From: Actinacidiphila glaucinigra
GTDB lineage: Bacteria > Actinomycetota > Actinomycetes > Streptomycetales > Streptomycetaceae
Direction: 5' to 3'
DNA length: 64,000 nucleotides
Assembly (NCBI RefSeq): GCF_900188405.1
Contig: NZ_FZOF01000035.1
Span: 1 to 64,000, forward strand
Part shown: positions 1 to 7,088 of the stretch, one piece after another
Position numbering within the stretch: the stretch's first letter is position 1
Layout of the letters: each line of letters opens with the position of its first letter
Translations under genes and position numbers: made by a program
The notes under the pieces: generated by a model
Seen by the model: the letters and a program-made list of their open reading frames with translations, nothing else
Databases searched by the model: none
Told to the model about the DNA's origin: nothing

Positions 1-1
1 C

Positions 2-274
2 TCCTGGGCGTTCGCCCAGCTCGGGCAGTTTCTGGAGTACAAGGCACGCCGGCACGGCGTGCCCCTGGTGTACGTGGATCCCGCGTACACCAGCCAGCAG
101 TGCTCACAGTGCCAGTACACAGACAAGAAGAACCGGGCCTCACAGGCCCGGTTCGAGTGCAGGTCGTGCGGCGTCGTTGCGCACGCTGACCTGAATGCTT
201 CCCGCAACATCGCCCGTAAGGGCGAGGCTGCGTGGACTGCGGGGCGTGCGTCACGCGTCCCAGCCCCTGCCTAG
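2..274 (+). CDS. tnpB: TnpB (IS200/IS605 OrfB) C-terminal part, cut by window edge
   Basis: This is the 3' end of a TnpB gene, the RNA-guided nuclease of IS200/IS605 elements and relative of Cas12. The reading frame is open from base 2, so the start lies outside the window. Visible features are the C-terminal zinc finger (CSQC followed by CRSC about 19 residues later) and the RuvC-III block ADLNAS with its catalytic Asp. The earlier RuvC motifs are not in the window, so activity cannot be judged. The stop codon TAG (272-274) lies in the loop and stem of a 9-bp hairpin that begins the structured tail described next. The family call is strong. Confidence 0.9.
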   Translation, partial: SWAFAQLGQFLEYKARRHGVPLVYVDPAYTSQQCSQCQYTDKKNRASQARFECRSCGVVAHADLNASRNIARKGEAAWTAGRASRVPAPA

Positions 275-359
275 CAGGGGCTCAGATGCGGGAGAGCACA
301 CGACACCCAGTCGTGTACCTACCTGCAAGCCCGGTCCCTCAGGGCCGGGTCAAGTTGAC
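262..359 (+). ncRNA. Candidate omega-RNA / right end of the IS605-type element
   Basis: Three hairpins follow one another across and after the tnpB stop codon. They are 262-270 with 274-282 (9 bp, 3-nt loop), 299-304 with 310-315 (CACGAC/GTCGTG, 5-nt loop), and 330-334 with 345-349 extended by CCCT/AGGG. A tract reading TCAAGTTGAC (350-359) ends the block. TnpB elements are known to encode their guide scaffold (omega-RNA) as a structured RNA overlapping the end of tnpB, with the guide taken from flanking DNA. Position and structure fit that model. The exact element boundary and the guide are inferred, not shown. Confidence 0.55.
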
Positions 360-528
360 GTGGTTCCTGATCACATGGCTCGGCATCCCGGATTCCTACC
401 CCCACCCTCGGTGCTAGGCCCTGTCTGACAATTCTCGCTGCCCTGGTTCAATCCTTTCCCGGTCCGCGCGGAAGAATGACTGCCACCAGGTCGGGCGGTC
501 GGCTTGGCGGGCCAGAGGGGGTGGCGCA

Positions 529-1134
529 ATGTCGAGCGGCGGAACCGATGTCATCGAGGCCTTGAGCGTGGCGGCTAGGGAACGACTGCGGGCGGGGGCA
601 ACGCCGGCCGCGGTCTGCAGCGAACTTGCCGCGCGGACGCGGTGGTGGTGGGACGCAGTGCTGGCCGTCGGGCAGGCGCTGGGTATCCCAGAATCGGAGT
701 TGCTGCGCCGTCTCCATAGTGATCCAGAGCGGGTGCAGGGTGAGTTGCACCCAGGCGAGGAGGAGCTGTACGGCGAACTTATGGAGATGCATGGTGTGTT
801 CGACGTTGCCAGGCAGTTCGACGAACGCGAGCTGCTGATCGCGGAACATCTGCGGACCGCGATTGGTGCCATGGGTGGCGTAGCAAGCGGTCGCGCGCTG
901 GGCCTCTCGCGCTGGTTAGTCGTAGGCGAGTTGGTACGCGTGTTCTGCTCACTTGCGCGCAGCGGTCCACGTCCCACCCGGGGGCGGCCTGCAAAATTTT
1001 GGGAAGCCCTTGTGAGTGCTGGAGAACTCCTCGAACCAGTGACCGGGAACGATCATGGGACCGTGGCGCAGGTCCTTGGCGAGTGCCGGGCACACCTGGC
1101 CAACTGCACCCGATCAGGCCGGTTCAGCGGATAA
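529..1134 (+). CDS. Hypothetical protein, 201 aa
   Basis: I do not recognise this protein. It starts with ATG after a purine-rich GAGGGGGTGG ribosome site and uses GC-rich codons typical of the genus. The product looks soluble and mostly helical, with an acidic middle section (about residues 65-100) and no signal peptide or membrane segment. It lies between the TnpB end and two transposase remnants, so it may be cargo of a mobile segment or simply a resident gene. The frame is convincing; no function is proposed. Confidence 0.55.
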   Translation: MSSGGTDVIEALSVAARERLRAGATPAAVCSELAARTRWWWDAVLAVGQALGIPESELLRRLHSDPERVQGELHPGEEELYGELMEMHGVFDVARQFDERELLIAEHLRTAIGAMGGVASGRALGLSRWLVVGELVRVFCSLARSGPRPTRGRPAKFWEALVSAGELLEPVTGNDHGTVAQVLGECRAHLANCTRSGRFSG

Positions 1135-1290
1135 TCACCCGGCTGGTTCCCGGAGCCAGAGGATCAGGGAGGCCAGGACGACTCCGGCACGGTAGCGGTC
1201 GGCGAGTTTGTCGAAGCGTGTGGCGATCGAGCGGAACTGCTTGAGGCGGGCGAAGCATCGCTCGACCACGTTACGATATCCACCTCTGAA
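1135..1290 (-). pseudogene. IS5-family transposase, C-terminal remnant
   Basis: The reverse strand encodes the last 50 or so residues of an IS5-type DDE transposase, including the block NVVERCFARLKQFR with the catalytic Glu region and the tail LASLILWLRE. Everything upstream in this frame belongs to another transposase (next entry), so the IS5 gene is truncated. It touches the 3' end of the hypothetical gene at 529-1134, which suggests the IS insertion set that gene's downstream border. Confidence 0.7.
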
Positions 1291-1404
1291 CCCGGTCCCG
1301 TCACCCTTGCCGGCATGGGAAAGAGGGCGTACGAGAAGGGTGGAACGCCCAATGGCGGGGGAGAAGCCGGCGTTCCTGATCGGGGGTAGCGGCGGCTGGC
1401 TAGT

Positions 1405-1760
1405 ACTCCAGACACAGATCGCCAGGTGGCGGCGTCGCCTATCGGACCTGCCGATCCCATGGGCTGCGTCGTGGATCGGCTGGACGACGAGCGTGATGAA
1501 CAGGCGCACGATCTCGTCGCAGGACAGCGGGATCAGGTCGTTCTGTCCGGGCGCCGGCGTGTGCGTCGGCGCGGACCGCGCTCATGAAGGCGTAGGTGAG
1601 CATCGCAAGGGTGACCCGGCGGATCCAGGAGGGGTAGCGGCGGGCGCGGTGCTCGTCGAGGCCGGCCCCTTCTCGCTTTGTAAGGCTTCTTCCACTCGCC
1701 ATCTGGTTCCGGCGACCTTCACCGGTGGTCAGCGGGACCGGTTGAGTGCGGTTGCGGCGG
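1405..1760 (-). pseudogene. IS701-family-like transposase remnant with several frameshifts
   Basis: Conserved blocks of an IS701-type transposase C-terminus can be read on the reverse strand only by changing frame. In order they are PVPLTT, then VKVAGTRWRVEEALQSEKG in a second frame, then AGLDEHRARRYPSWI and VTLAMLTYAFMSAVRAD back in the first, then LIPLSCDEIVRLF and VVQPIHDAAHG in a third. At least three frame changes are needed, so the gene is dead. It directly abuts the IS5 remnant, which points to nested or successive insertions. Family assignment is from remembered motif patterns. Confidence 0.6.
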
Positions 1761-2048
1761 AGCAGCAGCGCATTTACCACCTGGTCAGGTTCGGCTTGAC
1801 CGTCACGGCCGAGCAGTTGGTGAGCCGGCCGGCGGGCAGGCTTGTTGCCGCGCAATCTCGGCACGGCGCTGGGCTGCGGTCGCGGGAGCTCATCGCGACC
1901 TCCCGGAGCACGCTTTCGTACTGGCCCGCTACGGCAGGCGGGGGCAACGCCCAGTCTGCTGGCCTTGGCGGCGTTCGGCGTCGATTGCCCTGTGCTGGAT
2001 GGCGTCGTGGCTTTGGTTCGGGGCGGGGGCGTGTGTGGTCGGTTCTGC

Positions 2049-3479
2049 TCAGTTCGTGAGGGGGGTCCAGCCGTCGCGTGCGTACCAGTAGCGCGGCAGG
2101 CCCTTGATGCTGCTGGTGCGGAATGCGAGTCCGTGGTCGTCGATGCGTTCGGTGCCGGTGCGGCCTTGTGAGGACCAGTCGAGTTCCAGGTACCAGCGGC
2201 AGTCGCAGTGTGCCGTTCGGGCGTCGACCAGCAGTACCTCGGGGTCTTTTGAGGACACCCGGTAGGGCATGCGCAGTGCCGGGGTGCTTGTCGCGTGCTC
2301 ACTGCCCTGGGTCGGGTGGGCGATCGGTCGGTTCATGTCCAGATTCACGGTGAACGAGCGGGGGTTGATGTCGCTGCCGCAGCCCTGGGCCGTGGAGTAG
2401 ACGGTGCCCTTCACCGGGGCGGCCCGTCCCACGACGCGGACCCGCAGCGCTTCCAGGACGACGGCTGCTTCGGTGCGCCCCTGTACGGAGATGCCCACGA
2501 GTGTGTGGCCGCCGTGCACCGCGCCTTGCGTACGCGCCCATGGGGCGGCGTCCTGTGGGGCCGGGGGTGGCGGCACCTGCTGGGGTGTCTTGTCGATGAC
2601 GTAGTCGTGCTGGCAACCGAGTTCCCAGAGCTGGGAGTTCGCGGTCCAGGTGAGGGGCGGGGCGGCGGGGACGCCCGTGGCGGAGGAGTTCATGGACGGG
2701 CCCGGCGATGGGTTGCCCGCGGCGGGTGTCTTCGGCGAGGGCGTGCCGGGCGGTCGGCGGCGCGTGGCGGAGGCGGGTAGCGACGGTGTCGTGGAGTTGT
2801 GCCGGGCGCCCGCGGTCTTCGCGGTCGCCGTATCGGACGCTCGGTTGTCACCGGTGGTCCAGGAGAGCCCGGACGGCAGGGCGGCCAGGCTGCCCAGGGT
2901 GGCGATCAGCGCGGTCACGACAGCTGCGGTGACCGCCGTGCGGCGCCTGCGCCGGGGCTGTCGCGAGGCGGGGAGCGACGCTGGGTCTTGGTCGTGCGGC
3001 GAGTCGGCAAGGCTCTGTGCGGGGGTCTGCCGGGGGCCGGGCGGGGGACCGGACGCCGCCGCGGGCACAGGGTCGGCGGCTGCCGTTGGGGCGGGCTGGT
3101 CCGCCTCGCCGGCCGAGGGGCTTTGGTTGTCGTCCGGGCGGGTTCCGGCGTCTTGCGGCACGGATTTGGTTGCCGTGCGCGCCCGTTGCCGTGCCGCCAC
3201 TGCCAGGACCCACCGCCGGTGCAGCTCGGTCCGTTCGGCGGCACTGGCCTGGCACATCGCGGCGAACCGTTCGACGGGTGCGAAGCCGAGCGGCACGGCG
3301 TCCCCCGCGCAGTACCGGTGCAGCGTGGAGGCGTTCATGTTCAGGCGGCGCGCGAGTGCCGCGTAACTGCGGTCGGTGCGGGCCTTCAGATGCCGCAGCA
3401 GCGCCGCGAATTCCTCCACCTCGTCCTCGGACGGCACCGCTTCCCCCTGTCTCGCGTCCCAGGACGGCATCCCAGGCAC
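2049..3479 (-). CDS. Membrane-anchored XRE-type helix-turn-helix protein
   Basis: The 476-residue product has an N-terminal helix-turn-helix (about residues 20-75; SYAALARRLNMNASTLHRYC). A Pro/Ala-rich linker follows, then one membrane helix near residues 180-200 after an Arg-rich stop-transfer run. The C-terminal exported domain of about 200 residues contains several Cys. This plan, a cytoplasmic DNA-binding head tied to an extracytoplasmic sensor, recurs in streptomycetes; the ligand is unknown. It may start at the second Met, five codons in. It diverges from the secreted-protein gene at 3673 with about 190 bp between them, so it may control that gene (inference). Confidence 0.75.
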   Translation of the reverse strand: MPGMPSWDARQGEAVPSEDEVEEFAALLRHLKARTDRSYAALARRLNMNASTLHRYCAGDAVPLGFAPVERFAAMCQASAAERTELHRRWVLAVAARQRARTATKSVPQDAGTRPDDNQSPSAGEADQPAPTAAADPVPAAASGPPPGPRQTPAQSLADSPHDQDPASLPASRQPRRRRRTAVTAAVVTALIATLGSLAALPSGLSWTTGDNRASDTATAKTAGARHNSTTPSLPASATRRRPPGTPSPKTPAAGNPSPGPSMNSSATGVPAAPPLTWTANSQLWELGCQHDYVIDKTPQQVPPPPAPQDAAPWARTQGAVHGGHTLVGISVQGRTEAAVVLEALRVRVVGRAAPVKGTVYSTAQGCGSDINPRSFTVNLDMNRPIAHPTQGSEHATSTPALRMPYRVSSKDPEVLLVDARTAHCDCRWYLELDWSSQGRTGTERIDDHGLAFRTSSIKGLPRYWYARDGWTPLTN

Positions 3480-3672
3480 TCCCTATAAGGAGAGGTCAAC
3501 AGGCCTGGGACGGTTCCACCGTTGCGGATGGGGCTCCGTGCATTGTGCCCGGCCCGTGCCGCCGCCGACGCTCGTGGTGTCGCCGGAGCCGCCCCCGCAC
3601 CACTTGGGTCGAGGAGACCGCCCCGCGAACAGCGACGCACATCCCAACCCATCGAATCGGGGAAGCACACTC

Positions 3673-4194
3673 ATGAAAAGCAACACGACCGCCCGCAAGC
3701 ACCTCCGCCGCACCGCCTTGATCGCCGGTGTTGTCGCCGCCGTGGCTCTCCCGCTGGGGCTCAACGCGTCGGCGCAGGCGTCCGCCCCTGCCCCCGCCAA
3801 GGTGTCCGCAGTCGCGCCGCGGTCGGTCAGCGGCACGCCGGGCCAAGCGATGACCCGGGTCGCCGACTTCTACGGCGCGTACATCGACGCGAAGGGCGAC
3901 TACGAGGACCCGGACGCCACCCTGGCCACGGCGCTTCGCAAGCACTACCTGACGCCCGACTTCGCCCTGCGGCTGGCGGCCTGGGAGGAGGAGAACGGGG
4001 TGGACGGCGTCCTGCGTGCCCAGAACGTCCCGGCGCGCTGGACGGTGACCGACAACGGCGCCGTGGGGCACGGCCATGAGGTCATCGTCACGCTGACCTT
4101 CGGCAGCGGGGACACGACGCAGAAGATCAAGCTCTTCGTGCTGCTGGAGCGCTACGACCACATCGTCGACATCGGCACCACGAGCAACCGCTGA
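3673..4194 (+). CDS. Secreted protein, 173 aa, unknown function
   Basis: The product starts with a clear Sec signal peptide: Lys/Arg-rich n-region, hydrophobic core at about residues 15-30, and an ASA-type cleavage region near 30-36. The mature part (residues 50-173) is a small alpha+beta domain with YGAYIDAKGDYEDP and a strand-rich C-terminus, resembling the DUF3828/NTF2-like secreted proteins of streptomycetes. That resemblance is weak evidence. The ATG at 3673 was chosen because the open frame upstream lacks a signal peptide. GGGGAAG sits about 8 bases upstream. A GC-rich hairpin follows at 4225-4245. Confidence 0.7.
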   Translation: MKSNTTARKHLRRTALIAGVVAAVALPLGLNASAQASAPAPAKVSAVAPRSVSGTPGQAMTRVADFYGAYIDAKGDYEDPDATLATALRKHYLTPDFALRLAAWEEENGVDGVLRAQNVPARWTVTDNGAVGHGHEVIVTLTFGSGDTTQKIKLFVLLERYDHIVDIGTTSNR

Positions 4195-4224
4195 CGGTAC
4201 AGCCGCGCCGCCCGGTGCGTCCCA

Positions 4225-4245
4225 CCCCGGGGCCGGGCCCCGGGG
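4225..4245 (+). terminator. GC-rich hairpin after the secreted-protein gene
   Basis: CCCCGGGGCC and GGCCCCGGGG are perfect complements separated by one base, so the effective stem is about 8-9 bp with a small loop. It lies 31 bases after the stop at 4194, as expected for a Streptomyces terminator without a U-tract. Confidence 0.55.
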
Positions 4246-4858
4246 TTGGAGGACGGATGCCCTCCGGGGTCCGGGTATCGCCCCCGTTCTCCACCTGCGG
4301 GGGGCGCCTGTCCCCGGCGGACCCCTGCCGGAAGACAGGGCAGCCGGCCTGCGCACGCAGGACCCACCCACTGCTCGAACGCGTCGTGACGTGATCGGCG
4401 TCCGGCATCGGTGCGACACCGTGAACGGTGGCACGGCCGGCAGACACCCTCTGTCGGGACAATGAGCCGGACGAACACGAGGGGCCCGACCGCAGCGCGG
4501 CCGGGCCCCTCGCCGGTGGGGCTTTCCGGTGCGCCGTCGCCACGCTGCTGCGGGCCGGGCCCTGCCTCGCTTCCCGTGACCAGGGAGATCTGCCGCAACC
4601 CGCGCCGTGACGACGGGGCGGTACGACGCTGCCGCATCGCCGCGCGGAGTTTGAACGCTCTTTTCGCCCACGTCAAGTCCCGTGTTGTCGGAACGTGACC
4701 CCGGCACTGTGGCCGGGCCTAATGGAGATGCAGGCCTCGACGGACAGGAAATACGAGGCCGGCCCCAACAGCAGGAAATCCCTCCCGGGTGTTCCCGTCG
4801 TTGGTCCGGACATTTATCCGGCATTCCCATTGAAATTCTCTTTCTGAGGAGTTCGGTC
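4246..4858. other. Intergenic stretch, no gene recognised
   Basis: About 600 bases without a convincing gene. A second strong hairpin is present at 4479-4511 (GAGGGGCCCG / CGGGCCCCTC, 10 bp). The last 100 bases are comparatively AT-rich (4785-4850) and should hold the promoter and leader of the glycine-rich gene at 4859. Confidence 0.5.
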
Positions 4859-5488
4859 ATGTTTCACAGCACTCAGATTTCTGGTCAGGTTCGTTCCCCG
4901 CGGCGTGGGCTTCGAGCGGTGGTGCTCTTCGCGTCGGCTGGTTTGATCTCCGGAGCCATCGCCCTGCCGGCCTCGGCGGCGACGGTGGAGGTGAGCAGGA
5001 GCACCACCGCCACGGCAGGTGTGGTGACCGACGGCGGAAAGGGCGGCGAGGGCGGCGCGGGGGGCAGCAGCGTCTTCGGTCCCGGCGGCTCCGGTGGTTC
5101 CGGTGGTTCCGGAGGCGGCAGCGTCTTCGGCAACGGTGGGGCGGGTGGGTCCGGTGGGGCGGGCGGTGACAGCGTCTTCGGCCCCGCCGGTGGCGGCGGT
5201 GGCGGTGGCGGGGGCGGGGAAAGCGTCTTCGGCAACGGAGGCAGGGGCGGCAACGGTGGTTCCGGAGGCGGCAGCATCTTCGGCAACGCCGGCAACGGCG
5301 GCGGCGCGGGTTCCGGCGGGGACAGCGTCTTCGGCGCCGGCGGTGGCGGCGGCAACGGAGGCTCCGGCGGGAACAGCGTCTTCGGCGATGGCGGCAACGG
5401 CGGAAAGGCCGGAGGCGGTGGCGGCAGCATCTTCGGCCCCGGTGGCGCCGGCGGTGTCGGTGGTGCCGGCGGGATCAGCATCTTCTGA
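4859..5488 (+). CDS. Secreted glycine-rich 17-residue repeat protein
   Basis: The 209-residue product has a signal peptide (hydrophobic core about residues 20-36, ALPASA cleavage region near 35-41) and a short Ser/Thr linker. From residue 71 it is pure repeat: eight consecutive 17-residue units of the form S-V/I-F-G-x-G/A-G followed by Gly-rich triplets, then a final SIF before the stop. The arrangement is exact: 8 x 17 + 3 residues reach the C-terminus. Glycine dominates and the only regular hydrophobic side chains are V/I-F at each unit start. This suggests a secreted structural or adhesive protein that stacks or assembles; no known family is claimed. ATG follows TGAGGAG at good spacing. 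Confidence 0.85.
   Translation: MFHSTQISGQVRSPRRGLRAVVLFASAGLISGAIALPASAATVEVSRSTTATAGVVTDGGKGGEGGAGGSSVFGPGGSGGSGGSGGGSVFGNGGAGGSGGAGGDSVFGPAGGGGGGGGGGESVFGNGGRGGNGGSGGGSIFGNAGNGGGAGSGGDSVFGAGGGGGNGGSGGNSVFGDGGNGGKAGGGGGSIFGPGGAGGVGGAGGISIF
5069..5476 (+). repeat. Eight tandem 51-bp coding repeats
   Basis: The eight 17-residue units are each 51 bp with no length variation. Unit openings read SVFGP, SVFGN, SVFGP, SVFGN, SIFGN, SVFGA, SVFGD and SIFGP. The nucleotide copies have diverged at many positions while the S-V/I-F-G frame is kept, which argues for selection on the protein and against recent slippage. Confidence 0.9.
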
Positions 5489-5494
5489 GCACCG

Positions 5495-5520
5495 GCCCGC
5501 ACCCTCCGTGAGGTGCGGGC
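5495..5520 (+). terminator. Hairpin after the 17-residue repeat gene
   Basis: GCCCGCACC pairs with GGTGCGGGC (9 bp, 8-nt loop), 7 bases after the stop codon. A further GC-rich inverted repeat follows near 5535-5575. Likely a terminator, or a partial one ahead of the gene at 5612. Confidence 0.65.
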
Positions 5521-5611
5521 ATCCACCCCCAGGTCCCGTCCCGGCCCCTGAGGCCGGCGCGGGACCCGGGACCCCTTTCTCGCGGATCTGGCCGCGGATG
5601 TGGAGAATCCA

Positions 5612-6094
5612 GTGAAATCACATCGTGTTTGGAAGCGTCCTTTGGCCCTGGTGGTGATGGCGGCCGCGATCGCCGCTGGCGGCGCCTGCACGTCCGCAGG
5701 AGCCTCGGCCACACAGACCCGCCACGACGGCAGCCGAGCCGCCGACGGTTCTCGCGGAACCGACTCCGTCACCGATCTCTTGGCGGGCTGCGCCCGTGGC
5801 GGGGAAGGCGGCCAGGGCGGACGGCCCGGCGAGCCGGGGCAACCGGGCCGTCCGGGCGAGCCGGGAGGGGCGGCGTGCCTGCGGCTCGCAGACCTGCCGG
5901 ACAAACCCGAGGAGAAGCTGTCGGCGGTGGACAAGGTGCGGATCGTTCTGACCGTCACGTCCGGCCATGCCACCCGCGCAGAGGTCGCCGAGAAGTACAA
6001 GGTGCCCGAGAAGGTGTTCGACACGTGGAAGGAGCAGGTTCTGGACGGTGACTGGCTCGGGTTGTCCGGAGAGGGTTTCCCCTTCTCGACCTGA
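5612..6094 (+). CDS. Exported protein with collagen-like segment and HTH-like C-terminus
   Basis: The 160-residue product starts with a signal sequence (KRPLALVVMAAAIAAGGAC; Cys26, not a good lipobox). Residues 64-87 form about eight Gly-x-y triplets, five in a row Gly-x-Pro, bracketed by Cys60 and Cys89. The C-terminal part (about 104-148; KVRIVLTVTSGHATRAEVAEK) reads like the helix-turn-helix of IS3-type OrfA transposases, which is odd for an exported protein. The GTG at 5612 was preferred over the GTG 12 bases earlier because GGAG lies 6 bases before it. It follows the 17-residue repeat gene on the same strand and is probably functionally linked. Function unknown. Confidence 0.7.
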   Translation: MKSHRVWKRPLALVVMAAAIAAGGACTSAGASATQTRHDGSRAADGSRGTDSVTDLLAGCARGGEGGQGGRPGEPGQPGRPGEPGGAACLRLADLPDKPEEKLSAVDKVRIVLTVTSGHATRAEVAEKYKVPEKVFDTWKEQVLDGDWLGLSGEGFPFST

Positions 6095-6136
6095 GCCCCC
6101 GGCGTGCGGGCGACCGTGAGCCCCGACATCGCCGAT

Positions 6137-6164
6137 ATGCCCCGGCCCGGTGCGGCCGGGGCAT
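6137..6164 (+). terminator. Strong hairpin terminator
   Basis: ATGCCCCGGCC pairs perfectly with GGCCGGGGCAT (11 bp, 6-nt loop), 43 bases after the stop of the collagen-like gene. Confidence 0.75.
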
Positions 6165-6372
6165 TCGCATGCGACGCCATCGAACGAGCCGTCAACCCGG
6201 ATTCAGGAGACCTGACGTCCCGTATGAAGCGCATCGGCGAGGCCGGGCCGGGGCACATCCGGCGACCGGCCGTGATTCGTTCGTTCAGCGTGTTTGGTAA
6301 GGCTGCCCTCTGGTGCGCGATTGTGGCTCTTGCGCGGGACGCACGGGCGGCCCATTTCCCGAAGGGCATGGC

Positions 6373-6828
6373 ATGAAGCGCATCATCGCTGGACTGTGGC
6401 GGATGATCCGGGGGCCCTTGCAGTGGCGGGTGCTGTGGCTGTCGAACAGCAAATACATGGTGGGCGTGACGGGCGTTGTCCGTGACGGCGAGGGGCGCGT
6501 GCTGCTGCTGCGCCACCGGTTGTGGCCCGAAGACCGCCCGTGGGGCCTGCCTACCGGCTATGCCAAGGCGGGCGAGGACTTCCGTGACACCGTCGCCCGC
6601 GAGGTACGCGAGGAGACCGGCCTTGACGTCGAGGCAGGCGAGTTGGTCCACCTCAAGAGCGGCTACAGGCTGCGCGTCGAGGTGGCGTACGCCGCCAAGC
6701 TCGTCGGCGGCTCACTGAAGATCGACTCGTTCGAGATCCTGGAGGCCACGTGGGTATCGCCGAACGACCTGCCGCCGGGATTGCAGGAATCGCACCGACT
6801 CCTGATCCAGGGCAGCTCACACGGCTGA
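6373..6828 (+). CDS. Nudix hydrolase
   Basis: A 151-residue Nudix-fold hydrolase, a class that cleaves nucleoside diphosphates linked to another moiety. The Nudix box G-x5-E-x7-REVREETG is complete at residues 62-84, including the metal-binding REXXEE core. A hydrophobic N-terminal stretch (about 5-25; WRMIRGPLQWRVLWL) could bring it to the membrane. The ATG at 6373 lies about 8 bases after GAAGG. The substrate cannot be told from sequence. It is monocistronic: a terminator precedes it and gene remnants follow. Confidence 0.88.
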   Translation: MKRIIAGLWRMIRGPLQWRVLWLSNSKYMVGVTGVVRDGEGRVLLLRHRLWPEDRPWGLPTGYAKAGEDFRDTVAREVREETGLDVEAGELVHLKSGYRLRVEVAYAAKLVGGSLKIDSFEILEATWVSPNDLPPGLQESHRLLIQGSSHG

Positions 6829-6887
6829 CCGCCCGGTCGGGCGCAGCGCATGGATGCTCGCCCCGCACGAACACGGGGTTGGCACGA

Positions 6888-7014
6888 GTGACGTGGCCCG
6901 ATGGCTCAAGTCGCCGACCTGACTTACGCCTCGCTCTGGCCCCGGACGGCGGGACGGTACGCGTCGAGGTCACCGATACCCGCGCCGAACGCGGGGCAGA
7001 GGCCGCGGGACGGG
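6888..7014 (+). pseudogene. RsbW-like anti-sigma/ATP-binding protein, 3' remnant
   Basis: A short frame ends in DLRLALAPDGGTVRVEVTD followed by TRAER, which matches the end of the GHKL ATPase domain of streptomycete RsbW-type regulators (typically LxL...VRIEVTDxxxxR). Nothing recognisable of the N and G1 boxes remains upstream. It is therefore a fragment. Similarity is from memory and the piece is short. Confidence 0.35.
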
Positions 7015-7088
7015 CGGCTTTTCGCTGTGGTTACTCCGTGGGCCGGGTTCGCCCGCGAAGCGACCCCGGCCCTGTCGGAGGCGGTGCC

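Noticed and set aside
5069-5476. CRISPR-like periodic repeat
   Set aside because: The 51-bp periodicity is in-frame coding with no spacers; it is a protein repeat.
6104-6376. 90-codon frame upstream of the Nudix gene
   Set aside because: It crosses a strong terminator, has no ribosome site and no coding look.
4885-6651. A 588-codon Pro-rich frame antisense to the glycine-rich gene
   Set aside because: Poly-Pro arises from the complement of Gly codons; it also spans two other genes.
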